Below, piece after piece: positions 33,318 to 40,594 of a stretch of 64,000 bases of DNA. Position 1 is the stretch's first letter. The number at the start of each line of letters is the position of its first letter. The position numbers were made by a program, and so were the translations under genes. The stretch is from a virus. The DNA lies in the IMG/VR virus record IMGVR_UViG_3300045740_000163, positions 1 to 64,000 of that record; one strand, 5' to 3'. The notes under the pieces were generated by a model. That model ran no database searches and had not been told where the DNA came from. It saw nothing but the letters and a program-made list of their open reading frames with translations.

Positions 33318-33572
33318 ATGAACTACACTTACACTCCTGCACATTTCCCCAACAATGTCAGTTGGTATCGCGAACTTGTGCACCTTGATGGTGAACTTGT
33401 CGGCGAGATTAGTGAACCAACCGACTCTACTTCCGCACGCAGAATCTATCGCGTCGGTAAGTACGTTCCCTTTCAAGTTGCCGATGGTTATGTAGATCTT
33501 GTCAGTCTCGTGGCAAGGTTCGACACAGTATCTGAGTGCAAAGACTTTATCAACAACGGAGGTATCAAATGA
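33318..33572 (+). CDS. Early small protein, unknown
   Basis: 84 residues from ATG 33318 (YTYTPAHFPNNVSWYRELVH), beta-rich with alternating charged positions. It starts 2 bp after the previous stop and ends in an ATGA overlap with the next gene, which indicates a co-translated chain. Confidence 0.6.
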   Translation: MNYTYTPAHFPNNVSWYRELVHLDGELVGEISEPTDSTSARRIYRVGKYVPFQVADGYVDLVSLVARFDTVSECKDFINNGGIK

Positions 33573-33829
33573 ACATGCAATCTCGTTTGGATGAACTTTC
33601 TGCCCAGCTCGATGTACTAGCCACGCGGAAGCTTAACGCTCGCAAGAATCAACAATGGGATCTTGTGGACGCTTTGTATCAGCAGGAGTGGCTACTTGAT
33701 CAAGAACATTACAAGATCAAGCAACAGTTACAGTTCCAAGCTGACATGCAAGCTATGGACGATTGGTATGACGACGACAAGAATCGCGACGCATACAACG
33801 AACGTATTGTCTCTATGTATCTTGATTGA
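33569..33829 (+). CDS. Early coiled-coil protein
   Basis: 86 residues from ATG 33569: one long heptad-like helix (SRLDELSAQLDVLATRKLNA, then DLVDALYQQEWLLDQEHYK) rich in Gln and Leu, followed by an acidic Asp/Tyr stretch. It probably oligomerises. ATGA overlap with the upstream gene. Confidence 0.6.
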   Translation: MNMQSRLDELSAQLDVLATRKLNARKNQQWDLVDALYQQEWLLDQEHYKIKQQLQFQADMQAMDDWYDDDKNRDAYNERIVSMYLD

Positions 33830-33831
33830 TC

Positions 33832-33999
33832 ATGAACATGCAACCTATTCCTAACTTCAACTTCATTAATCGTCGCGAGGTTGAGTTCACTCTTGCTGCG
33901 CTTAATCGACTCGCACAATCTGGCGAGATTGATCCCATAGAGCAAGACGAGTTCTATAACTTCCTTGACGCTTTCCAAACATTCGCCCTGCAAATCTGA
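33832..33999 (+). CDS. Early 55-residue protein
   Basis: The frame reads MNMQPIPNFNFINRREVEFT then helix LAALNRLAQSGEIDP and FYNFLDAFQTFALQI. Spacing of 2 bp upstream and 5 bp downstream fits the surrounding chain. It is too short for confident family assignment. Confidence 0.55.
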   Translation: MNMQPIPNFNFINRREVEFTLAALNRLAQSGEIDPIEQDEFYNFLDAFQTFALQI

Positions 34000-34004
34000 T
34001 CACA

Positions 34005-34316
34005 ATGGCTTACACAATCGACACAGTTGCTGCACGCGAACTAGAAGTGTACGCAGTCAACTTCTCAGACTCTCACTACAACACAGTGGGCAAGACTCTA
34101 TCTAAGTTCTACAAGCAAGGTACATTTAGTCTCGACCGGGCTATTGCTTACGTTGAGCGCTATCTGTTAGTGCCAGCCGCTAAAGATTACCAACGCGAAC
34201 ACGGTTCTATGACAACAGCATGGAACACAATGTTTCCCAAACCTGAGCGACTTGTGGCCGCAGAATCTATCGCCCACAGCTTCGTTTCTGAGTTCCGTCT
34301 TGGTAACTTCTGGTGA
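34005..34316 (+). CDS. Early small helical protein
   Basis: 103 residues: helical throughout, with LEVYAVNFSDSHYNTVGKTL and AIAYVERYLLVPAAKDYQRE. It resembles conserved hypothetical proteins of cyanophages, as far as I recall. No catalytic motif. Ends in a GTGA overlap with a possible alternative start of the next gene. Confidence 0.6.
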   Translation: MAYTIDTVAARELEVYAVNFSDSHYNTVGKTLSKFYKQGTFSLDRAIAYVERYLLVPAAKDYQREHGSMTTAWNTMFPKPERLVAAESIAHSFVSEFRLGNFW

Positions 34317-34348
34317 CAACTAACAACATCGACGACAACTACATCATC

Positions 34349-34540
34349 ATGGATGATCTCATCAACAGGCAATTCACCCTACAACGTGATGTTCTAGCCA
34401 GCTGGAATGAACTGCACAAGATGAAGCTCAAGCACGAAGCTTTGCTATCCGAACTGCATAAGATTCGTGAGCAGATTAAGTATGAATCTGAGCCATCTTT
34501 GTTTGATCAAATGTTTGGCGAACTAGAACCTAACCGCTAA
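34349..34540 (+). CDS. Early coiled-coil protein
   Basis: 63 residues from ATG 34349; a GTG at 34313 would add 12 residues. The ATG is chosen because its leader (AACAACATC then CATCATC) matches other early genes. One helix with heptads (LASWNELHKMKLKHEALLSE) and an acidic end. The stop codon lies in the loop of a short hairpin (34533-34546). Confidence 0.5.
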   Translation: MDDLINRQFTLQRDVLASWNELHKMKLKHEALLSELHKIREQIKYESEPSLFDQMFGELEPNR

Positions 34541-34546
34541 CGCGGT
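34533..34546 (+). repeat. Stop-codon hairpin, copy 1
   Basis: ACCGC/GCGGT stem with a TAAC loop that contains the TAA stop of the 34349-34540 gene. It is followed by a CAATCACACAA segment shared with the other copies. Confidence 0.5.
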
Positions 34547-34575
34547 GCGCCCAATCACACAATACCAACAACATC

Positions 34576-34755
34576 ATGGAAACCTCAAAGCGTCAACAAC
34601 TCACCTCTGACTACATTGATCGTGTACTCGATAACATGAGCACAAAAGATCTCGTGCGCATTGTATGGGAGCAACTCGAAGAGAATCTCGAAGGCTATTC
34701 AGACGAAGAGTTAGTTAGTGAGATTCAAGACTATTATCCTGAACTCCTAGACTGA
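34576..34755 (+). CDS. Conserved cyanophage-type small protein
   Basis: 59 residues: YIDRVLDNMSTKDLVRIVWE, then a helix and an acidic end (YSDEELVSEIQDYYPELL). I recall close relatives of this short acidic protein in many cyanophages. Its leader is AATACCAACAACATC directly before ATG. Function unknown. Confidence 0.6.
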   Translation: METSKRQQLTSDYIDRVLDNMSTKDLVRIVWEQLEENLEGYSDEELVSEIQDYYPELLD

Positions 34756-34783
34756 CAACTCACACAATACCAACAACATCACC

Positions 34784-35065
34784 ATGAAACTTTCCGTCTT
34801 TGATCTTCACCGTGGCTGCACAGAATACGTAGAGCTGCCATCAGGTAGGTGCGTTAATGTCCACGTTGCTCGCTTAGCTAACACCACAGAGGTTCACGTT
34901 CAAGCTAACAACGAACAGTGGCCGCAAGAATACAGCGACACGTTTCTACATTGCAAGCGTTGTGTGAATGTGTTTCACAGTGCATCGAAGTCACTAACTC
35001 ACGAAGACATTGAGTATCTGCAGGATCGCTACTTCCGCCCTTACGAAGAACTTACCTTTGCTTGA
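34784..35065 (+). CDS. Early small protein, unknown
   Basis: 93 residues with an N-terminal beta-rich half (SVFDLHRGCTEYVELPSGRC) and a Cys/His-containing helical half (FLHCKRCVNVFHSASKSLTH). C-x2-C with nearby His might bind metal, but the ligand set is incomplete. The leader AATACCAACAACATCACC precedes ATG. Confidence 0.55.
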   Translation: MKLSVFDLHRGCTEYVELPSGRCVNVHVARLANTTEVHVQANNEQWPQEYSDTFLHCKRCVNVFHSASKSLTHEDIEYLQDRYFRPYEELTFA

Positions 35066-35067
35066 TT

Positions 35068-35283
35068 ATGTTTAAGCAACTCAAAGTAGATCTAACAGTC
35101 TCCGCTGAACAACTCGAACTCTTGCACTTTCTTCTATGCAACGATCGCATGAGATTGTTTCGAGACAACCCAGACTCATTCAACAATCCTGGATCTTACG
35201 CAGAACAGATAGAACAACTGTGGGCTTTAGTAACACACACTCGTGACAACAACTTAACTACATCTAATGAGCGGGAGGATTGA
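35068..35283 (+). CDS. Early small helical protein
   Basis: 71 residues from ATG 35068: KQLKVDLTVSAEQLELLHFL, basic middle and polar end. It begins 2 bp after the previous stop. A GGAGG near its end serves the next gene. Function unknown. Confidence 0.5.
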   Translation: MFKQLKVDLTVSAEQLELLHFLLCNDRMRLFRDNPDSFNNPGSYAEQIEQLWALVTHTRDNNLTTSNERED

Positions 35284-35285
35284 CC

Positions 35286-35429
35286 TTGCCTGAGTTCACT
35301 GTTGTTCTTAATGATCACCACTCGTTTGACATCTTCATCGACGGCGAGCGTTGTTACTTTGACTTCACTCCTGATGATCTCAAAGCGTTCAGCATAGCTT
35401 TCGCTCTTACACACGAATCTGAAGACTAA
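35286..35429 (+). CDS. Early 47-residue protein (TTG start)
   Basis: PEFTVVLNDHHSFDIFIDGE then CYFDFTPDDLKAFSIAFALT, a compact alpha/beta peptide. The TTG start lies 7 bp after a good GGAGG, the reason for choosing it. Function unknown. Confidence 0.5.
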   Translation: MPEFTVVLNDHHSFDIFIDGERCYFDFTPDDLKAFSIAFALTHESED

Positions 35430-35431
35430 TT

Positions 35432-35599
35432 ATGTACTACATCCAACGCCGTTCAATCAACCACAACTACTTAGAAACTGTGGATGAGTTCGAGTCTCAC
35501 AAGGAGGCTAAAGCCACGCTGCATGAGTATCAAATCTGTGATTACTCAGCTGATTACTACATAAGCTCACGTTGCTGCAAAGCATGGAGGGATTCATGA
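35432..35599 (+). CDS. Early 55-residue protein
   Basis: YYIQRRSINHNYLETVDEFE followed by a helix and a Cys-containing end (SSRCCKAWRDS). The end overlaps the next start in ATGA, and its last codons supply the GGAGG of the next gene, so the pair is translationally coupled. Confidence 0.5.
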   Translation: MYYIQRRSINHNYLETVDEFESHKEAKATLHEYQICDYSADYYISSRCCKAWRDS

Positions 35600-35829
35600 A
35601 GCTAACTATTGAATACGAAGTAACAACATCGTTCAGAATCACCATCGAGCGTGACGCAATCCCAGAAAGTCACGATGCTTTGCTTGACTCAGTAACTCGT
35701 GATGAACTAGCTGAAGCTCCTATGGAAGTTAATGAGATTGAGTGGGGTCACATTAAAGAAGCGTGGCGATCTTCAAGCCCCGAGACTACTTACGTCTTTG
35801 ACGAGAACAACGATGTTCTTTTCCCATGA
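35596..35829 (+). CDS. Early small acidic protein
   Basis: 77 residues from ATG 35596, chosen because GGAGG lies 6 bp before it. Beta start (KLTIEYEVTTSFRITIERD) and an acidic helical rest. ATGA overlaps on both sides. Function unknown. Confidence 0.55.
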   Translation: MKLTIEYEVTTSFRITIERDAIPESHDALLDSVTRDELAEAPMEVNEIEWGHIKEAWRSSSPETTYVFDENNDVLFP

Positions 35830-36041
35830 AACAATCAGCCAACCTAGTCCGTGAACAAACTAGAGCAACAGATCTGTGGACACTACTGCACGATGCTGAG
35901 CAACTTGTAGTTAATCACGAGTATCTCCACGCTCGTATGCACCAACGTCTGCAGGATCTTATGAATGTCGTTGAGTCTTATCAAGAAGCGATTGAGCTAA
36001 AGCTTGAGCAAGACAATCTAGACAGCGACTACCTAACCTAA
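35826..36041 (+). CDS. Early helical protein
   Basis: 71 residues, one long acidic helix (ATDLWTLLHDAEQLVVNHEY, LQDLMNVVESYQEAIELKLE). It ends just before the second hairpin copy (36042-36055). Function unknown. Confidence 0.55.
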   Translation: MKQSANLVREQTRATDLWTLLHDAEQLVVNHEYLHARMHQRLQDLMNVVESYQEAIELKLEQDNLDSDYLT

Positions 36042-36055
36042 CCCGCTAACGCGGG
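36042..36055 (+). repeat. Stop-proximal hairpin, copy 2
   Basis: CCCGC/GCGGG with a TAAC loop, placed directly after the stop of the 35826-36041 gene and followed by GGCCAACTCACACAATC. Confidence 0.5.
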
Positions 36056-36085
36056 GCCAACTCACACAATCACTTCAACAACACA

Positions 36086-36490
36086 ATGTCTTTCACACAA
36101 CACTGCGCAATCGCTACCTGCAGCATTAACAACGTGCTCGACGTTAATGATCTCTGCTCTAATCTTTATGACTACTTGACTAACCACGAAGACGAGATCC
36201 CCGAAGCTCTGCAGGATTGTGCTTCCTTCGAAGAGTTTGCTGATCAAGTCTCAAACTATGTAGAACTTGTCGGCGACAAGCTCACAGTGACAATGGACAC
36301 GGAAGAGATCAATAGCGACAACGAGATCTTTGACTTCATCACTGATCACTACGCTTGCCTGATGACAAGTAAGTTTATGAAGATCGTGTGGACTTCATAC
36401 GATAGTCGCGCAGGTATCTCTGCTGATTGCACTTACTACGACAACAGCAACAAACTAATCGACATCGAAGCGATCCTCAATGCCCGCTGA
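36086..36490 (+). CDS. Early acidic protein, unknown
   Basis: 134 residues, strongly acidic, alpha/beta, with a Cys-rich beginning (HCAIATCSINNVLDVNDLCS). The leader CAATCACTTCAACAACACA precedes ATG. The stop TGA lies in the loop of hairpin copy 3. No recognised domain; acidity might indicate a nucleic-acid-mimic or host-protein inhibitor, but that is a guess. Confidence 0.6.
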   Translation: MSFTQHCAIATCSINNVLDVNDLCSNLYDYLTNHEDEIPEALQDCASFEEFADQVSNYVELVGDKLTVTMDTEEINSDNEIFDFITDHYACLMTSKFMKIVWTSYDSRAGISADCTYYDNSNKLIDIEAILNAR

Positions 36491-36496
36491 AGCGGG
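36483..36496 (+). repeat. Stop-codon hairpin, copy 3
   Basis: CCCGC/GCGGG with loop TGAA holding the stop of the 36086-36490 gene, followed by GGCCGACTCACACA. Confidence 0.5.
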
Positions 36497-36514
36497 GCCG
36501 ACTCACACAGAGCC

Positions 36515-36542
36515 TTGACTGTTCCGACAGGCATGGTATAGT
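36515..36542 (+). promoter_or_regulatory. Strong sigma70 promoter with shared 5' leader elements
   Basis: TTGACT (36515-36520), a 16-nt spacer and TATAGT (36537-36542), followed by TGAGGGCCTCT. The spacer contains GTTCCGACAGGC, which also occurs twice in the RNA candidate. The leader carries an 18-mer (36566-36583) identical to 32481-32498. Confidence 0.8.
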
Positions 36543-36591
36543 GTGAGGGCCTCTCTTCTCATCACATCTTCTACGGTCATCATTTCGCATC

Positions 36592-36816
36592 ATGGCAAAT
36601 CACATCCCTTACGATCTTTACACCTTGAGCTGGCACTCTCTTGCGTATCACTCTCTCGCTCGCTTTAAGCAAATCGTGCGGAACGATTGCACGATTCCCG
36701 CAGATGTAATCGAACAGATCGAAGACAACATCATCCCCGCACTTGAGTATCTCGAAGGGTGGGAACCTACAGATGACATGATTCAAGCTCACATCGACTC
36801 ACACGGGATGATCTGA
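36592..36816 (+). CDS. Early small protein, unknown
   Basis: 74 residues: NHIPYDLYTLSWHSLAYHSL, basic helix, then acidic helix (IEQIEDNIIPALEYLEGWEP). First gene after the 36515 promoter; its leader carries the 18-mer shared with the structured RNA region. Overlaps the next gene by one base. Confidence 0.6.
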   Translation: MANHIPYDLYTLSWHSLAYHSLARFKQIVRNDCTIPADVIEQIEDNIIPALEYLEGWEPTDDMIQAHIDSHGMI

Positions 36817-37019
36817 TGATTCAAATTGTCGTTGACGATGAGTATGGCGCACCGTTCGCCATTGATACCTTCCTAACCATTGAGGATGCTCGTCACGCTC
36901 TAAATGAGCTGGAGTGCTCTCTTGAAGATTGCATGACACCAGCGCGTGCGCATCGCTTAATGCAGGCAATCGACCAGCTTAAACAATCCATTGCAGACCA
37001 TGAAGATGGTGACGATTAA
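36816..37019 (+). CDS. Early small acidic protein
   Basis: 67 residues: beta start (IQIVVDDEYGAPFAIDTFL) and helices ending in an acidic tail (IADHEDGDD). Overlaps neighbours on both sides. Function unknown. Confidence 0.55.
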   Translation: MIQIVVDDEYGAPFAIDTFLTIEDARHALNELECSLEDCMTPARAHRLMQAIDQLKQSIADHEDGDD

Positions 37020-37371
37020 CACCAACGAAGGTGCTTTCAAGATCCCTACTAAATGGATGGGAGAAGCCTTAGCTGTCCACCGCCCGGTTGTTGGTTTCGG
37101 TGGCAAACTCAGCAAGGAGAAATGCACCTGGACAATCACTCACATTGAGTCAGGGATGACTGCCGGCAGGTATAACGGCCCCATGCAAGAAGCAATCAAA
37201 CTAGCTAAAGCTTGGGATCTCACGTTCAGAGATGAACTACCTGGCCCGGATCCTGATGCGAAAGCTTGGATACGTAAAGACCAATGGCTAAATCAAATCC
37301 GCAAATTCAGTCCAATCGCTTCACCTAATTCGTTTGAGGCTGTGGTGAACCACTACACAAGCGATGATTAA
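37000..37371 (+). CDS. Early protein, unknown
   Basis: 123 residues from ATG 37000 (another ATG at 37006 is possible). Basic, alpha/beta, with WTITHIESGMTAGRYNGPMQ followed by a helix AIKLAKAWDL. It overlaps the upstream gene by 20 bp. The pattern of short strands and one helix is domain-like but not one I can name. Confidence 0.55.
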   Translation: MKMVTINTNEGAFKIPTKWMGEALAVHRPVVGFGGKLSKEKCTWTITHIESGMTAGRYNGPMQEAIKLAKAWDLTFRDELPGPDPDAKAWIRKDQWLNQIRKFSPIASPNSFEAVVNHYTSDD

Positions 37372-37497
37372 CTTCTTCTGCTCAACAATTACCTGTGTAC
37401 AAATGTACACCGGAGTATCACCAACTTATACACAAACACCAAACAACTACTCAGCAGTTACCCAATCAAGCGTTATTACTTGTACTAAATCAGGCCC

Positions 37498-37809
37498 TCA
37501 ATACGCCTGCTCAAGTGCACGAAGCGCTTCATCAAGCGCATCTTCAGGAGCTCGGCCAACCATAGACGGCTTCCTTGACTGGTAGCCGACATAAATAGAG
37601 GGATCCATACCAGCAGATCCTCTGAAGATCAGCGGCGAATCAGCTCGCTGAATCTCTACCTCACCACGCGGAGTTATCGTGATCCTGCCGGTTTCATCCT
37701 GAAGCATCCCTTTCAGCAAGAGATTCTTCAGAGCTTCTCCTTCAGGAGGTAAGGTAACTTCCCCAGCCTTACGGACAAACTCACCGATTAACTGATTACT
37801 TACGTCCAC
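37498..37809 (-). CDS. Lone minus-strand protein in the early block
   Basis: 103 residues: helix-rich start (SNQLIGEFVRKAGEVTLPPE), then ITITPRGEVEIQR, and an Ala/Glu-rich C-terminal helix (PEDALDEALRALEQA). It is the only minus-strand gene between 31.4 and 53.8 kb. Its style (Ala/Pro/Glu helices) matches the late genes more than the early ones, so it may be late-expressed. Confidence 0.6.
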   Translation of the reverse strand: MDVSNQLIGEFVRKAGEVTLPPEGEALKNLLLKGMLQDETGRITITPRGEVEIQRADSPLIFRGSAGMDPSIYVGYQSRKPSMVGRAPEDALDEALRALEQAY

Positions 37810-37841
37810 TTAAAAACGCCAACCTCTCAACAGTTTACGTC

Positions 37842-38207
37842 ATGAGAACCATCGAAAAGAAGATGCTCAGCGCAATCATCGAGCGAAAGAATTTCAGCTT
37901 GGATAACACTCGCGTTGATTGCATTTATCTCCCACATCCTGCGGACTCTGAAGATCGAATCATCGACCGCTGCAATGTTTATCTGCACGGCAATCTGATT
38001 GCCACGGTGACTCCTGACGACGTAACAGTAAACAACTGTGGGTGGCGGACTAATACAACTAAGTCTCGCCTGCACGTTATCTTGCGTGAGTTCTGCGGTG
38101 CCTGTGTATCACAAACTAATTTCGAGTGGTTTCTGACTACGCAAAGCGATGTCATCCACATGATGGACAAACAGGATTACACTGTTAGCCGCGTTCCAAT
38201 GCACTGA
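37842..38207 (+). CDS. Early protein, unknown
   Basis: 121 residues, beta-rich with scattered Cys (VDCIYLPHPADSEDRIIDRC; VNNCGWRTNTTK). Ends in a TGATG overlap with the next gene. No recognised domain. Confidence 0.55.
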   Translation: MRTIEKKMLSAIIERKNFSLDNTRVDCIYLPHPADSEDRIIDRCNVYLHGNLIATVTPDDVTVNNCGWRTNTTKSRLHVILREFCGACVSQTNFEWFLTTQSDVIHMMDKQDYTVSRVPMH

Positions 38208-38461
38208 TGCCTCTGCCTAATCTGCGAACTAACCAACGTAACCTTATACGTTTGGTAGCACAACACGAACACCGCTATCCTGACGAACCTTGCTACCTCG
38301 GCAAAGTCACAGCAAGTAGGCAGAACGTCTTTCTAAAAGCTGTTGCTTCACTGGAAGAACGGAAACTTGTGGAAATCGACCGCACAAGTAACAACTTCAG
38401 AGCCTGGACAATTAAGCTTCTAGTTCCTCTCGAAGATGTAATCCCTCAGTCTCTCAACTAA
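38207..38461 (+). CDS. Small winged-helix-like protein
   Basis: 84 residues: LRTNQRNLIRLVAQHEHR then NVFLKAVASLEERKLVEIDR, which reads as helix-helix-wing of a small DNA-binding protein. Coupled by TGATG to the gene before and 2 bp from the SH3 gene. Possible local regulator; low certainty. Confidence 0.5.
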   Translation: MPLPNLRTNQRNLIRLVAQHEHRYPDEPCYLGKVTASRQNVFLKAVASLEERKLVEIDRTSNNFRAWTIKLLVPLEDVIPQSLN

Positions 38462-38463
38462 CC

Positions 38464-38742
38464 ATGAAACTCCTTACTTCCTTACTCCTTACTTCTTTCG
38501 CTTCCCTTCTTATCGCCACGCCGGCTAAAGCTCAGTGGGCGATGACTTGCACTCGTGAGTACAACAGCTCAGTAAATCTTCGTACTCAACCATCAACACG
38601 AGCAACAGTAATTGCTTCGATCCCAAACGAAAGCTACCTGCGTGCACTTACGTGGGTGTGGGGCGGAGACAAACTGCGCTGGTGGAAGGTTGAGTACAAC
38701 GGCCTAGTTGGCTGGATGCGCAGCGATTACCTCTGCAGATAA
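38464..38742 (+). CDS. Exported SH3-domain protein
   Basis: 92 residues. A signal peptide (MKLLTSLLLTSFASLLIATP, cleavage likely after AKA, residue 23) is followed by a bacterial SH3 (SH3_3) domain: NSSVNLRTQPSTRATVIASI, WWKVEYNGLVGWMRSDYL. Such domains bind peptidoglycan in the periplasm. It precedes a membrane-anchored Pro-rich protein and an L,D-transpeptidase-like enzyme, suggesting a cell-wall or lysis set. Confidence 0.8.
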   Translation: MKLLTSLLLTSFASLLIATPAKAQWAMTCTREYNSSVNLRTQPSTRATVIASIPNESYLRALTWVWGGDKLRWWKVEYNGLVGWMRSDYLCR

Positions 38743-38764
38743 ACAACCAAACTCATCAACGATT

Positions 38765-39184
38765 ATGTTTCGCAAACTAGGTTGGGTAGCTGTAGGCGTA
38801 GGCGCCTTCTTCGTTGCCTCTATTTGTGTGAGTCTCGGGGGCATGGTCATCTCGGCTTTGATACCCGGAGCTTCTAAAGACGAGCCAGGCAAGCTAGAGG
38901 CAGACCCACAACAGCAATCTAAAGCTGAGTGGCTCCAACAACTAGAAGGGGGTGGCCCAGCTAAGACTCAAGAGACTAAGACCGAAACTCAACAGAAGAC
39001 AACATCAGAACCAACTCAACAACCAGCACCGGAGGTAGCGGCTGATTCAGCTCCCATGTTTCAACCAGCTAATACGGCTCCTGCTTCAGCTCCCCCAGCA
39101 CCTAAGGTAGGACCGGGCAACTTTGACTCACCCTCACCCTACCAAGCTCCTCCAGTTATCCAGTCAGGCCCTGGCAACATGTAA
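38765..39184 (+). CDS. Membrane-anchored Pro/Gln-rich protein
   Basis: 139 residues from ATG 38765. One N-terminal transmembrane segment (VAVGVGAFFVASICVSLGGM) is followed by a long disordered Pro, Gln, Thr, Ala periplasmic tail. This layout could span the envelope as an inner-membrane spanin does, and it sits between two cell-wall genes. The spanin role is inference. Confidence 0.65.
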   Translation: MFRKLGWVAVGVGAFFVASICVSLGGMVISALIPGASKDEPGKLEADPQQQSKAEWLQQLEGGGPAKTQETKTETQQKTTSEPTQQPAPEVAADSAPMFQPANTAPASAPPAPKVGPGNFDSPSPYQAPPVIQSGPGNM

Positions 39185-39191
39185 CTAACTG

Positions 39192-39935
39192 ATGAACCTC
39201 AAAATGTACGCTTTAGTTGGCACCGTCAGTGGTCTCGCGCTGGCGCTAGGTGTTCACCACGGGCAACAGTTTTTCAAATCGAGAGCAGAAGTCAGCGAGT
39301 ATCACCAACAGATGATGCTTGCAACAGAACAACCCTTAGAGTTGGGCGACAACCCAGCTCGAATCTATCCCGATGGTGGGCTACCTCTGGATGCTACACC
39401 TGAGCCAGGTTATGAAAGCGAGCCAGGATCATTACGCCCGTCCATACAGTTCACAGATCAACCTCCGCCGCTTCCTCCACTATCTAACACACCGTTCCTC
39501 GTTCTTAAGAAATCAGCGCAAACGATCAAAGCAACTAAAGATCCTATTTGGACGCTCCAACTGATCAGTAAGGATGGCACTGTCCTAGATAGCCTTCAGG
39601 CTGTGACGGGTAGAGCGTCCCGACAAGCAGTTAGTCGTCACGTCTCAGGTACAAAAGCACCTTTACCTGTAGGAACTTATCGGATCGACCGAGCTGGGAT
39701 CGAGCGAGGCCCCTTCAGTGACCCTGAACTAGGTCGCGGCTACTGGATTCCCATCACTCCCCTGTTTTCCACGGGGCGATCTGATCTTGGCTTTCACGTT
39801 GACCCCTCATGGGGCAAGCTAAACGGAGAGTCAGGAACCAGCGGGTGCATCGGCCTTGAGAACGTTGATGCGACAGTGAAACTGGTTACCTGGATCAAGC
39901 ACTTCAACGTATCTAAACTGATTGTTCAATCATGA
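39192..39935 (+). CDS. L,D-transpeptidase-like (YkuD/DUF2778-type) enzyme
   Basis: 247 residues: an N-terminal membrane anchor (LVGTVSGLALALGVHHG), a Pro-rich linker to about residue 100, and a catalytic domain with PLPVGTYRIDRAGIE, LGFHVDPSWGKLNGESG and the Cys active-site motif GTSGCIGL (about 213-220). The His in GFHVD and Cys218 would form the catalytic pair. Host enzymes of this fold crosslink or trim peptidoglycan. In a phage it could alter the wall during infection or lyse the cell. Confidence 0.75.
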   Translation: MNLKMYALVGTVSGLALALGVHHGQQFFKSRAEVSEYHQQMMLATEQPLELGDNPARIYPDGGLPLDATPEPGYESEPGSLRPSIQFTDQPPPLPPLSNTPFLVLKKSAQTIKATKDPIWTLQLISKDGTVLDSLQAVTGRASRQAVSRHVSGTKAPLPVGTYRIDRAGIERGPFSDPELGRGYWIPITPLFSTGRSDLGFHVDPSWGKLNGESGTSGCIGLENVDATVKLVTWIKHFNVSKLIVQS

Positions 39936-40093
39936 CACGCAGCATTTACAAGAAGTTTCAAATCCTTGCTCTGACTTTCTCAGCATCAGTTCTTCTGAGT
40001 GCAGTAATGCGCGGAGGTACTGTTTCTAAAAGTCACTCCATGCAGTGCCCTGTAGCACCCAATGGTAAGCTCTACCTAGCTCCGGGGTGCTAG
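39932..40093 (+). CDS. Small secreted or membrane protein
   Basis: 53 residues with a hydrophobic N-terminal segment (FQILALTFSASVLLSAVM) and two Cys in a short polar tail (MQCPVAPNGKLYLAPGC). Overlaps the L,D-transpeptidase gene by 4 bp (ATGA), so it belongs to the same cell-wall set. Confidence 0.55.
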   Translation: MTRSIYKKFQILALTFSASVLLSAVMRGGTVSKSHSMQCPVAPNGKLYLAPGC

Positions 40094-40263
40094 TGACATC
40101 ACCAATCACAGTTGTATTGCATTCACAGATTAGCAACAAACACATCACCTATACGAACTTAAGTCCCTCCGCTCTGCTCGCTCTAGTCAAGGGAAGCAAA
40201 AGCAAACAAGCCAAAGAGTTAGCAAACCGACTCATCCCTGTCTTGGAAGATCTCGCCAAGTAG
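40093..40263 (+). CDS. Small protein (GTG start)
   Basis: 56 residues; TAGTG overlaps the previous stop. SPITVVLHSQISNKHITYTN then a basic helix (KGSKSKQAKELANRLIPVLE). Function unknown. Confidence 0.45.
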   Translation: MTSPITVVLHSQISNKHITYTNLSPSALLALVKGSKSKQAKELANRLIPVLEDLAK

Positions 40264-40286
40264 ACTTTCCTCTTACTTCTCCCTCC

Positions 40287-40409
40287 ATGAAGCTTCTTAC
40301 CGATCTCATTCTGATCTCATTCAGCGTCATCTGTTTAAGCTCTGTGGCTGCCCACGCGCATCACAACGGTCATCACCCTGAAATCACCCAAGACCAATGT
40401 CAGAAGTAA
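40287..40409 (+). CDS. Small exported His-rich peptide
   Basis: 40 residues: signal peptide (KLLTDLILISFSVICLSSVA, cleavage likely at AHA) and a short mature part HHNGHHPEITQDQCQK. His and Cys suggest metal binding. It overlaps the next gene by 13 bp. It ends the run of exported proteins from 38464. Confidence 0.5.
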   Translation: MKLLTDLILISFSVICLSSVAAHAHHNGHHPEITQDQCQK

Positions 40410-40594
40410 GCTTCACTAAAGACGAGATCCTCACTCTCCGTCGCGCCCTCAACGCACTAGTCACTCGGCAAGAACTCAACTTGCTGTCGGCTTCGGAACC
40501 TATGAAGCGAGAGATCAGGGAGACTCTCTCGAACTTACATGATCTTGACATTAAATTACTACAGCTAAAACCTCAATGCTCTCACGCGTTATAG
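40397..40594 (+). CDS. Small helical protein
   Basis: 65 residues, helical (FTKDEILTLRRALNALVTRQ ... ETLSNLHDLDIKLLQLK). It overlaps the MarR-like gene by 19 bp. Function unknown. Confidence 0.5.
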   Translation: MSEVSFTKDEILTLRRALNALVTRQELNLLSASEPMKREIRETLSNLHDLDIKLLQLKPQCSHAL

